Position numbers and translations under genes: made by a program. Below the pieces are notes generated by a model. It ran no database searches and was not told where the DNA came from. It saw only the letters and a program-made list of their open reading frames with translations. DNA of 11,980 bases from Desulfobacteraceae bacterium (GTDB lineage: Bacteria; Desulfobacterota; Desulfobacteria; Desulfobacterales; Desulfosalsimonadaceae): NCBI GenBank assembly GCA_007136525.1, contig SLGU01000358.1, forward strand, positions 1 through 11,980, in the 5' to 3' direction. Shown in pieces: positions 6,635 to 11,980 of this stretch. Each line of letters begins with the position of its first letter. Position 1 is the stretch's first letter.

Positions 6635-6675
6635 AAATGTTGTAAAGCGTGAAGCCTGGCGTTGGTCAATATTTA

Positions 6676-6722
6676 ATGATCCCGTAAAAAGACCGTTTCA
6701 GACGGCTTTTTGCGAAGCCGTC
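6676..6722 (+). repeat. Short form of the repeat, copy D (47 nt)
   Basis: GACGGCTT (6701-6708), loop TTTGCG and AAGCCGTC (6715-6722) form a perfect 8-bp hairpin. The left part, GTAAAAAGACCGT, can pair instead with ACGGCTTTTTGC with one bulge. It ends 49 nt before the activator ATG, so it would be transcribed in that gene's leader. Flanks ATATTTA and ATATCTG match at 5 of 7. Confidence 0.8.
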
Positions 6723-6771
6723 ATATCTGAAAACCGGTTTTATATTCATAATTCATACGAAAGAAACCATA

Positions 6772-8142
6772 ATGCAGGAGCGGATTTTTGAAAAACTGCT
6801 GGCGGATTCCGAAAACCTGATCCGCATACTTGACAACCTTCGGGAGGGGATCATCGCCCATGATTTGTCGCGGCGTATTATCTTTTTCAACCATGCCGCT
6901 GAAAAAATAACCGGTTATGACCGGGCAGAGGTACTCTACAAGGACTGCCACGAGGCCTTTGGCGTCCCTTTTTGCGGCGAGCGATGTCTGTTTGTTACCC
7001 AATTGGATGAAAACCGGCGCAATCTGCTTTCAGCGGGAATGGAATACCCGGTTAATGTTGTTACAAAGGACGGGGAAGTCAGAAAGGTGGAAATGGCCAG
7101 CAATCCCCTTCGTGACGAGGATGGTCGGGTGGTGGGCGTGCTCGCGTTGATCCAGGATATGACGGAATTGCTCCGGTACCGGATGAAAACCGGTGAAATG
7201 AGCGGTTTCTGCGGTATTGTCGGGCAGGATCACCAGATGCTGCAGGTCTTTCAGCAGGTTCGCGATCTGTCGGGCTATGATTACCCCGTGCATATTTACG
7301 GGGAAACCGGGACGGGCAAGGAACTGGTTGCCGAAGCCATACACAGTGAAAGCCGGCGCGGGGGCGCCCCTTTCGTGCCCATCAACTGTGGCGCGCTGCC
7401 GTCCGGGCTCATTGAGAGCGAGCTTTTCGGCCATGTCAAAGGCGCGTTTACCGGTGCCATAAAAGACAAGAAAGGGCGCTTCGAACTGGCGGACGGCGGT
7501 ACGCTTTTTCTGGATGAAGTCGCCGAACTGCCCAACGCGCTCCAGGTCAAACTGCTCAGGTTTCTTCAGACGGGCCGTTTTGAAAGGGTCGGCGGAGAAA
7601 CGACCCGTTCCGTGAATGTGCGTATCATCAGCGCGACCAACAAGGAACTTGAGGACGAAATCTGCAGGGGCCGATTCCGGGAAGATCTGTATTACCGCCT
7701 CAACGTGATTCCGGTTAACCTGCCGCCGCTTCGGGACCGGAAAAATGACATTCCCCTGCTTATCAACCATTTTCTGGACCTGTTTTCCAGTGAGAACCCC
7801 GGGGGGGGAACCCGGATCATATCAAAAGAAGCCCTTTCCGTATTGATGGACTATCATTGGCCCGGCAATGTGAGGCAGCTTCAGAATGTTTTGCAGTTCG
7901 CCATTGTCAAAAGCGGGGGAAAGATCCTCCGGCCCTCTCACCTGCCCGTGGAATTAAGGGGCAGTGGCGCAGGCCTTTCCAGAAAAGGGCCGGGCAGGAA
8001 GCTGGAAGAAAAATCCGTTCGCAAGGCCCTGGAAAAAACCGGCGGGAACAAGGTCAGGGCGGCCAAAATCCTCGGGGTCGGTCGGGCCACGCTGTATCGG
8101 TTTCTGAGTGACCATCCTGAAAGCGCACCGGACATTGAGTAG
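6772..8142 (+). CDS. PAS-domain sigma-54-dependent transcriptional activator (NtrC family)
   Basis: A 456-residue cytoplasmic regulator that remodels RNA polymerase-sigma-54 by ATP hydrolysis. A PAS domain covers about 15-130; it carries Cys59, Cys68 and Cys72 in [15 protein letters not shown], a possible metal, Fe-S or redox sensing site. The AAA+ domain follows: Walker A GETGTGKE (177-184), the sigma-54 contact loop GAFTGA (224-229), Walker [10 protein letters not shown] (242-250), sensor I ISATN (286-290), arginine-finger region FREDLYYRL (302-310) and sensor [10 protein letters not shown] (363-370). A Fis-type helix-turn-helix ends the protein (about 411-446, [20 protein letters not shown]). 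All motifs needed for activation are intact. There is no receiver domain and no adjacent histidine kinase, so the PAS domain is the likely sensor. The ATG at 6772 has only a weak ribosome site. Target genes unknown. Confidence 0.95.
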   Translation: MQERIFEKLLADSENLIRILDNLREGIIAHDLSRRIIFFNHAAEKITGYDRAEVLYKDCHEAFGVPFCGERCLFVTQLDENRRNLLSAGMEYPVNVVTKDGEVRKVEMASNPLRDEDGRVVGVLALIQDMTELLRYRMKTGEMSGFCGIVGQDHQMLQVFQQVRDLSGYDYPVHIYGETGTGKELVAEAIHSESRRGGAPFVPINCGALPSGLIESELFGHVKGAFTGAIKDKKGRFELADGGTLFLDEVAELPNALQVKLLRFLQTGRFERVGGETTRSVNVRIISATNKELEDEICRGRFREDLYYRLNVIPVNLPPLRDRKNDIPLLINHFLDLFSSENPGGGTRIISKEALSVLMDYHWPGNVRQLQNVLQFAIVKSGGKILRPSHLPVELRGSGAGLSRKGPGRKLEEKSVRKALEKTGGNKVRAAKILGVGRATLYRFLSDHPESAPDIE

Positions 8143-8167
8143 CGGGAAGGCTTCCATACCCGGCGCA

Positions 8168-8905
8168 TCAGGACACGTCAAAAGGGAGGGGGTTTCTCAG
8201 CCGTATGGCATCGAGATCCATGTGCACATCATATACCACGATTTCCACGCCGTTTTTTACCGCTGTCCGAAGTTCCCGGGTATATGCCGGATCGATATGG
8301 CCCGCGGATTTGAAACAATGCGCGTCCATCCGCTGAACAAGATAGAACATCACGCACCGGCACCCGGCGCGCACAAGCTTCTGGAGCTCCACCAGGTGGT
8401 TTTTCCCCCTGGCTGTCACCGCGTCCGGGAAATAAGCGACCCGGTTTTCAACCAGGGTTGTGTTCTTGATCTCCACATAACACGGTTTCATGCCCTCGCC
8501 GCTTAACATCAGGTCAAAGCGGGTATGGTCGCCGGCGCTCACCTCCCGTTTGACCCTGTCATACCCCTGGAGTTCGGGAATCGTTCCGGCTGCCGCTGCC
8601 TGGTAAACCAGCCGGTTGGGGACCTGGGTGTTTATCCCTACCAGGGAGTCCGGCATATCGATGATTTCCCAGGTAAATTTCAGCTTTCGTTTGGGTGCGT
8701 TTTGCCGTGAAACGTATACCGGCCGATCGGGTTGGCTGCACCCGGTCATTCTGCCGGAGTTGGGGCAATGGGCGACGACCGTCTCTCCGGTATCCAGAAC
8801 GATATCCGCAAGAAACCGCTTATACCGTTTGACCAGAATGCCGGGGAGGAGTTCGGGCCAAGAAAGTGCCGGTTTTTCATTCTTCGTTCCGCCGGTGTCA
8901 ATCAA
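8168..8905 (-). CDS. sfsA: SfsA family DNA-binding protein / nuclease-like
   Basis: A 245-residue SfsA protein, about the usual length. An N-terminal OB-like DNA-binding region carries AHCPNSGRM (45-53), followed by a PD-(D/E)xK nuclease-like fold with RFDLML (Asp131), YVEIKN (Glu145, Lys147), FPDAVTARGKNHL (159-171) and IDPAYTREL (204-212). In E. coli the protein is linked to maltose metabolism and binds DNA, but the biochemical role is unsettled. The catalytic-type residues Asp131, Glu145 and Lys147 are present. The best start is TTG at 8905-8903, with AGGGGA about nine bases upstream; no in-frame ATG exists nearby. It converges on the sigma-54 activator with a 25-nt gap, which contains only a small GGAAG/CTTCC inverted repeat. 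Confidence 0.93.
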   Translation of the reverse strand: MIDTGGTKNEKPALSWPELLPGILVKRYKRFLADIVLDTGETVVAHCPNSGRMTGCSQPDRPVYVSRQNAPKRKLKFTWEIIDMPDSLVGINTQVPNRLVYQAAAAGTIPELQGYDRVKREVSAGDHTRFDLMLSGEGMKPCYVEIKNTTLVENRVAYFPDAVTARGKNHLVELQKLVRAGCRCVMFYLVQRMDAHCFKSAGHIDPAYTRELRTAVKNGVEIVVYDVHMDLDAIRLRNPLPFDVS

Positions 8906-9003
8906 TGTCCGTATTCCCCTGGTTGTGCTGCAATCGCCGGGCCCTTTTCCCCTGACCGGTTTTGCCGGTGAGGGCGCGGCTTTTTGAGGGGTTTATGTTG
9001 AAT

Positions 9004-9034
9004 TTCGGGGACAGAATTGAATTCTGTCCCCGAA
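9004..9034. repeat. Perfect 31-nt palindrome
   Basis: Two 15-nt arms are perfect inverted repeats around a single central G at 9019; the left arm is TTCGGGGACAGAATT. The one-base centre means a strong cruciform or dyad rather than a normal terminator, and no T-tract follows. Sequences of the GGGGACAGAATT type are known near REP-associated (IS200-like, RAYT) transposases in many genomes, but none is encoded here. Confidence 0.85.
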
Positions 9035-9052
9035 GGCAGCTTAATTTTTTAA

Positions 9053-9071
9053 GGCAGAACTGAATTCTGCC
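9053..9071. repeat. Second, related palindrome (19 nt)
   Basis: GGCAGAACT-G-AATTCTGCC has the same build as the palindrome 19 nt upstream (GACAGAATT-G-AATTCTGTC core), with one mismatched pair and GC in place of GAC/GTC next to the core. The pair looks like one family in tandem. Confidence 0.7.
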
Positions 9072-9336
9072 CCTGAAGAAAGCCTGGTTCCGTTGGCAGA
9101 AAAGAGCCCTGTCCCCTTTGCATTTGCCGGTGAAACACATCTGTACCATAAAACCTGATACATGCAAGGTGTTTTCCGTTTGCCCGGGGGCGTGCCAACA
9201 CCGGTGCCGGTCATTCTTCCGGGTGCCCATTTTTTTGGATACCGCCGATCAATGCGCGTAAAAAAGGCAGTTACAAGGCAGGAAAGACATCGGAATGTCT
9301 TTGCGGGGATTTCCTCCGGAAAACAGAATCTATAGC

Positions 9337-9352
9337 TGGCATGCAATTTGAA
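9337..9352 (+). promoter_or_regulatory. Candidate sigma-54 promoter upstream of the oxygen-defence cluster
   Basis: TGGCATGCAATTTGAA fits the -24/-12 consensus TGGCACG-N4-TTGCW except for T at the sixth and A at the fifteenth position. The second deviation affects the normally invariant GC at -12, so this is a moderate match. A transcript would start near 9364 and read through repeat copy E into the small gene at 9544 and rubrerythrin. Confidence 0.35.
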
Positions 9353-9380
9353 TGTTTCTTTTGTTAGGGTTTTAAAATTG

Positions 9381-9533
9381 AAGAACCCGAAAAAAAACCG
9401 TTTTCAGACGGTTTTGTAAAATTTTCAAGATCCGGACGAGAGGAATTTTTTAAGAATTGAGGGTACTTAGCAGTGCGTGAGATTCTTCAGAGATCGCTCT
9501 CAACGCAGATATCTGGATTTTTTCGAAACCGTC
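9381..9533 (+). repeat. Long nested-palindrome repeat, copy E (153 nt, diverged)
   Basis: The most diverged long copy. The outer stem is GACGGTTT (9407-9414) with AAACCGTC (9526-9533), a compensatory change from the GACGGCTT/AAGCCGTC of the other long copies. The inner stem is eroded (GAGAGGAATTTTTTAAGAAT against ATTCTTCAGAGATCGCTCTC). Approximate direct flanks AAATTGA and ACATTGA match at 6 of 7 when shifted by one base. It lies directly before the small gene at 9544. Confidence 0.85.
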
Positions 9534-9543
9534 ACATTGAAGG

Positions 9544-9804
9544 GTGGAAAAAGTAAAATCCCTGATTATATTATGCTGGTTAGAATCGTTTCGGACTGAA
9601 CTATTGAAATCGTCGAACGAAAATATTAAAACGACGTTGCAGATTGTAGATTTCCTGATTGCATTGGCGGACAAGGGCGACCTTGAACGAGAGGATGTGG
9701 GATGCGGTATTCTGTATGGCATCGTCAGGGACTCCGCCTACAAGATCAAGCGGGCGGCGGAATCGGAGATGACAGTCCATATCAGAATGGGCAAATGGTC
9801 CTGA
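9544..9804 (+). CDS. Small hypothetical protein upstream of rubrerythrin, up to 86 residues
   Basis: I do not recognise the family. From the GTG at 9544 the frame gives 86 residues. The most protein-like part starts near residue 27 (ENIKTTLQIVDFLIALADKG) and continues through an acidic segment with Cys54 (DVGCGILYGIVRDSAYKI) to a basic C-terminus ending GKWS. It would be mostly helical and soluble. The start is uncertain: the GTG lies 11 nt after repeat copy E and lacks a properly spaced ribosome site, and an in-frame TTG at 9637 is possible. It ends 93 nt before rubrerythrin and could be the first gene of that cluster. The long helical frame and coding-like codon use favour a real gene; the weak start argues for caution. 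Confidence 0.5.
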   Translation: MEKVKSLIILCWLESFRTELLKSSNENIKTTLQIVDFLIALADKGDLEREDVGCGILYGIVRDSAYKIKRAAESEMTVHIRMGKWS

Positions 9805-9897
9805 TCCGCCATGACGCATTTGGGGGGAAATCACCAGTCTGTAGCGTCTGTAATGATAAATCAAAACAGAAATGGCAACTTAATAAGGGAGGAATGA

Positions 9898-10476
9898 ATG
9901 AACAGCGTAAAGGGCACGCGTACGGAAAAAAACCTGTTGACCGCCTTTGCCGGGGAGTCCCAGGCAAGAAACCGATACACCTATTTTGCAAGTGTTGCAA
10001 AAAAAGAAGGCTACGAACAGATTTCGGCAATTTTCACCGAAACCGCGAACCAGGAAAAAGAGCATGCCAAGCGGTTTTTCAAGTTTCTTGAAGGAGGAGA
10101 GGCCACGGTATCGGCCGATTTTCCCGCTGGAAAGATCGGCACCACGCTGGAAAACCTGAAAGCCGCGGCTGACGGTGAGGAATATGAACATACGGAAATG
10201 TACCCGGGTTATGCCAGTATCGCCCGGGAGGAAGGGTTCGAGGCCGTTGCAAAGGTGTTTGACATGGTCAGCGTGGCCGAAAAGCAGCATGAAAAGCGAT
10301 ATCGGGACCTGGCAGCAAATATTGAAAACAACAGGGTATTCCAGCGGGATGGAAAAGTGACCTGGCGATGCCTGAATTGCGGGTACCTCGAAAAAGATGC
10401 CGCTGAAGCGCCTGTCATGTGCCCGGCATGCGCTCATCCCAGGGCTTTTTTTGAGCTGCTTGGCGAAAACTGGTAG
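9898..10476 (+). CDS. rbr: Rubrerythrin
   Basis: A 192-residue classical rubrerythrin, a cytoplasmic non-haem iron peroxidase that reduces hydrogen peroxide to water with electrons from rubredoxin-type carriers. The N-terminal ferritin-like domain supplies the diiron ligands: Glu20 (GES), Glu53 and His56 (NQEKEH), Glu94, Glu97 and His98 region (GEEYEH), and Glu128 with His131 (AEKQH). The C-terminal rubredoxin-like domain binds one iron through Cys158, Cys161, Cys175 and Cys178 (CLNCGY, CPAC). No expected ligand is missing. The start at 9898 has AAGGGAGG upstream; an overlapping ATG at 9894 is out of frame. It leads a plus-strand run whose next gene, another ferritin-like protein, begins 73 nt on. 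Confidence 0.97.
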   Translation: MNSVKGTRTEKNLLTAFAGESQARNRYTYFASVAKKEGYEQISAIFTETANQEKEHAKRFFKFLEGGEATVSADFPAGKIGTTLENLKAAADGEEYEHTEMYPGYASIAREEGFEAVAKVFDMVSVAEKQHEKRYRDLAANIENNRVFQRDGKVTWRCLNCGYLEKDAAEAPVMCPACAHPRAFFELLGENW

Positions 10477-10549
10477 CAAGTATTATATTTCAGAATGAAC
10501 AACAGCGCCTGTATTAATCAGCAGCGCGATAACAGACGGAGGCGATTCA

Positions 10550-11029
10550 ATGACAGCATATGATTTCAGTGCGGATGATGTTTTTCTGCTTGCAGAAGAC
10601 ATTGAGGTGAACGGGATGACGTTTTACAGGGACGCTGCGGAGAAGGTTGAAGACCCTTCCCACAAAAAGCTGCTCCTGGACCTTGCGGATATGGAAGTCA
10701 CCCACAAAAAAATATTCGCTGAAATGCGAAAGGAACTGGCGGGAAAGGAAAAAACTGAGACCGTTTTCGACCCCGAGGGCGAGGCCATTGCATATATCAA
10801 GGCCCTTGCGGATATTCGCGTATTTTTTGAAAAGGAAATTGACACGTCTTCAATGGAGGAAATTCTGAAAGCGGCCATTACCGCTGAAAAAGACTCCATT
10901 GTCCTTTATACGGGCATGAAGGAAATGGTGCCGGAAAAGTTCGGCAGGCACCGTATTGACAATATTATCAAGGAGGAAATGGGACATATCCGCCTGTTGA
11001 GCCAGGAGCTGAAAAAGCTGAAAAGGTGA
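10550..11029 (+). CDS. Ferritin-like diiron protein without rubredoxin domain
   Basis: A 159-residue four-helix protein of the rubrerythrin/ferritin-like superfamily. Likely diiron ligands are Glu19 (DIEVNG), Glu49 and His52 (MEVTHK), Glu113 (TAEKDS), Glu142 or Glu143 and His146 (KEEMGH). The C-terminal rubredoxin domain of true rubrerythrin is absent; the protein ends after the last helix. Members of this group are found in anaerobes beside oxidative-stress genes and may act as peroxidases, iron-handling proteins or oxygen scavengers; the exact reaction cannot be read from sequence. The start at 10550 has GGAGG at 10538-10542. It sits between rubrerythrin and desulfoferrodoxin, 55 nt before the latter, and is probably cotranscribed with both. 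Confidence 0.9.
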   Translation: MTAYDFSADDVFLLAEDIEVNGMTFYRDAAEKVEDPSHKKLLLDLADMEVTHKKIFAEMRKELAGKEKTETVFDPEGEAIAYIKALADIRVFFEKEIDTSSMEEILKAAITAEKDSIVLYTGMKEMVPEKFGRHRIDNIIKEEMGHIRLLSQELKKLKR

Positions 11030-11084
11030 TGGCTGAGGGTGTTCGGAAACAAGAAACCTTACAATGCAATGAAAGGAAGAACTT

Positions 11085-11459
11085 ATGGCAAAACAGCTTG
11101 AAATTTACACATGTGATCTGTGTGGAAACATCGTCGAGGTGTTCCAGGGCGGCAAGGGTGAACTGGTATGCTGCGGACAACCCATGAATCTGCAGACGGA
11201 AAACACCGTGGATGCGGCAAAAGAAAAGCATGTGCCGGTTATCGAAAAGGCTGAGGGCGGCTTTAAGGTCAAGATCGGCGAAGTGGCCCATCCCATGGAG
11301 GAAAAACATTATATCCAGTGGATCGAAGTCGTTGCAGACGGCAGGGTGTATACCCGGTTTTTGAAGCCGGGTGATGCGCCGGAAGCGTTTTTCTGTATTG
11401 ACGCAGCCGAGGTCAAGGCACGGGAATACTGCAACCTGCACGGGCACTGGGTTAAGTAG
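11085..11459 (+). CDS. dfx: Desulfoferrodoxin (2Fe superoxide reductase)
   Basis: A 124-residue class I superoxide reductase, which reduces superoxide to hydrogen peroxide in the cytoplasm without making oxygen. The desulforedoxin-like domain has Cys10, Cys13, Cys29 and Cys30 (CxxC...CC) for center I. The catalytic center II has the four histidines His49, His69, His75 and His119 and the cysteine Cys116, with the conserved Glu47-Lys48 in EKHVP next to the active site. These residues match the positions of the well-studied Desulfovibrio protein, shifted by one for the initial Met. A ribosome site AAAGGAAG precedes the ATG at 11085. The peroxide it makes is the substrate of the rubrerythrin encoded upstream, and the next two genes encode likely electron carriers. 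Confidence 0.97.
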   Translation: MAKQLEIYTCDLCGNIVEVFQGGKGELVCCGQPMNLQTENTVDAAKEKHVPVIEKAEGGFKVKIGEVAHPMEEKHYIQWIEVVADGRVYTRFLKPGDAPEAFFCIDAAEVKAREYCNLHGHWVK

Positions 11460-11473
11460 CGGGGGAAGACGCC

Positions 11474-11638
11474 ATGAACAGTTGGAAATGCACAAACTGC
11501 GGATATACCTTCCAAGCCGACGCGCCGCCGGAGCAATGCCCGTCGTGTAAAGTAAAATGCGAATTTGTGGATAATTCATGCTATACGCCCGATTGTGCCG
11601 CCAAGGGGGTGGATGAACGCATAGGGCCCAAAAAATAG
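11474..11638 (+). CDS. Rubredoxin-like protein with extra cysteines, 54 residues
   Basis: A small gene of 54 codons. The first half is a rubredoxin-type knuckle like that at the end of rubrerythrin: WKCTNCGYTF (Cys6, Cys9) and CPSC (Cys22, Cys25). Unlike true rubredoxin it is short between knuckles (no long GDP..W loop) and has three further cysteines, Cys29, Cys36 and Cys41 (KCEF, SCYTPDC). It would bind iron or zinc and, by position, could pass electrons to desulfoferrodoxin or rubrerythrin. It begins 14 nt after dfx with GGGGGAAG in front of the ATG and ends 11 nt before the flavodoxin gene. The dfx/small rubredoxin/flavoprotein order recalls the rbo-rub-roo arrangement of Desulfovibrio. 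Confidence 0.88.
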   Translation: MNSWKCTNCGYTFQADAPPEQCPSCKVKCEFVDNSCYTPDCAAKGVDERIGPKK

Positions 11639-11649
11639 GAGAAATTAAC

Positions 11650-11980
11650 GTGGCAAAAGCCCTGATCGTATATTCTACAAGGGCGGGGGAGACCCGGCAG
11701 ATCGGCGAACTGATCGCCGAGGGGATGCGTTTTTCCGGAATGGAAGTGAGGGTTGCCGATGTAAAGGAGATTGCGTCTGAAAAGGACTTTATGGGTTATG
11801 ACGCATACGTGTTCGGTTCTCCCACATATCATGGCGATATGCTTCAATCCATGAAGGCAATGCTTTTCCTTGCCGAAAAAGCCGGCCTTGAAAACAAGCC
11901 GGGCGGCGCTTTTGGTGCATTCGGATGGAGCGGGGAGTCCCCGGAGCGCATTTTCGGCACCATGAAAAACATTTTCGCAA
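11650..11980 (+). CDS. Flavodoxin-domain protein (partial, cut by window end)
   Basis: The first 110 residues of a flavodoxin-fold protein, start GTG at 11650 with AGGAG at 11637-11641. The FMN phosphate loop is YSTRAGET (8-15), the 60s loop GSPTYHG (56-62) and the 90s loop FGWSGE (91-96), so FMN binding is expected. It is similar to the C-terminal flavodoxin half of FprA/ROO-type flavodiiron proteins but here starts at the flavodoxin domain, so it is either a free flavodoxin or a reordered fusion continuing beyond the window. As last visible gene in the run it may supply electrons to desulfoferrodoxin and rubrerythrin through the rubredoxin-like protein. Start choice is firm because the downstream frame is continuous. 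Confidence 0.9.
   Translation, partial: MAKALIVYSTRAGETRQIGELIAEGMRFSGMEVRVADVKEIASEKDFMGYDAYVFGSPTYHGDMLQSMKAMLFLAEKAGLENKPGGAFGAFGWSGESPERIFGTMKNIFA

Larger units (their letters stand above)
8906..9380. other. Non-coding gap with palindromes and a hairpin
   Basis: No supported gene. A 9-bp hairpin with one mismatch lies at 8950-8974 (CCCT-g-ACCGG, loop TTTTG, CCGGT-g-AGGG), followed by T5 at 8981-8985; it is upstream of sfsA on the other strand, so its role is unclear. Two related palindromes follow (9004-9034, 9053-9071), and a fragment resembling their arm (CTGTCCCC) occurs near 9112. Open frames on the minus strand (9041-9346 and 8898-9230) show no recognisable protein. A sigma-54-like promoter is at 9337. 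Confidence 0.6.

Noticed and set aside
6358..6645. Plus-strand frame of 95 codons
   Set aside because: Its first half is repeat copy C and the next part is copy F; no ribosome site and no coding bias afterwards.
964..6722. Possible CRISPR array from the repeated sequences
   Set aside because: Copies are far apart, in both orientations, 47 or 152 nt long and without regular spacers; no cas gene is present.
7030..7770. Long minus-strand frame (246 codons) opposite the activator
   Set aside because: The plus-strand frame has every NtrC-family motif in order; the opposite frame is a shadow of its codon bias.
8950..8985. Hairpin followed by T5 as a terminator
   Set aside because: It points in the plus direction where no plus-strand gene ends, and it lies upstream of sfsA on the other strand; kept only as a note in the gap entry.
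9041..9346. Minus-strand frames in the gap before the rubrerythrin cluster
   Set aside because: Composition is not protein-like, they cross the palindromes, and resemblance to a RAYT transposase start is too faint to claim a pseudogene.
9880..10479. Minus-strand frame of 199 codons opposite rubrerythrin
   Set aside because: Rubrerythrin on the plus strand has all metal ligands and a good ribosome site; the opposite frame is a shadow.

Overview
This window looks like chromosome of an anaerobic, probably sulfate-reducing bacterium of the Desulfobacterota (Desulfobacterales-like). That reading rests on gene content: rubrerythrin, a 2Fe-type desulfoferrodoxin, small rubredoxin- and flavodoxin-type carriers, a cysteine-rich ferredoxin beside a zinc-ribbon HD-type protein, and an NtrC-type PAS regulator. 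It is inferred from protein families, since no rRNA or other taxonomic marker is present. No phage, plasmid, CRISPR or tRNA sequence was seen.

Layout. 1-143 is edge sequence without a convincing gene. 144-869 (-) is an alpha/beta hydrolase with an intact triad. 1232-4007 (+) carries an RlmD/RumA-type RNA m5U methyltransferase, a short TrmO-type tRNA methyltransferase and a tandem universal stress protein. Convergent to these, and overlapping by 4 nt, is a minus-strand pair (5468 down to 4004): a zinc-ribbon protein with a degenerate HD domain, then a two-cluster ferredoxin-like protein. 5977-6231 (+) is a stand-alone 84-residue gene with its own promoter-like sequence, strong RBS and terminator-like hairpin. 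6772-8142 (+) is a sigma-54-dependent activator, convergent with sfsA (8905-8168, -). From 9544 to the right edge runs an oxygen-defence cluster on the plus strand: a small unknown gene, rubrerythrin, a ferritin-like diiron protein, desulfoferrodoxin (superoxide reductase), a 54-residue rubredoxin-like protein and a flavodoxin cut by the window end. Together these could carry electrons through small carriers to enzymes that reduce superoxide and peroxide.

The most unusual feature is an interspersed repeat family filling the gaps between genes. There are four long copies (152, 152, 152 and 153 nt) and two short copies (47 and 47 nt). The long form is a nested palindrome; the short form has the same ends, with a 6-nt loop in place of about 111 nt. 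The outer stem shows compensatory changes between copies, and flanking 7-nt direct repeats (perfect at one copy, approximate at the others) suggest mobility. Other regulatory candidates are an FNR/HcpR-like palindrome at 5784, a sigma-54-like promoter at 9337 ahead of the oxygen-defence cluster, and a pair of related palindromes at 9004 and 9053.
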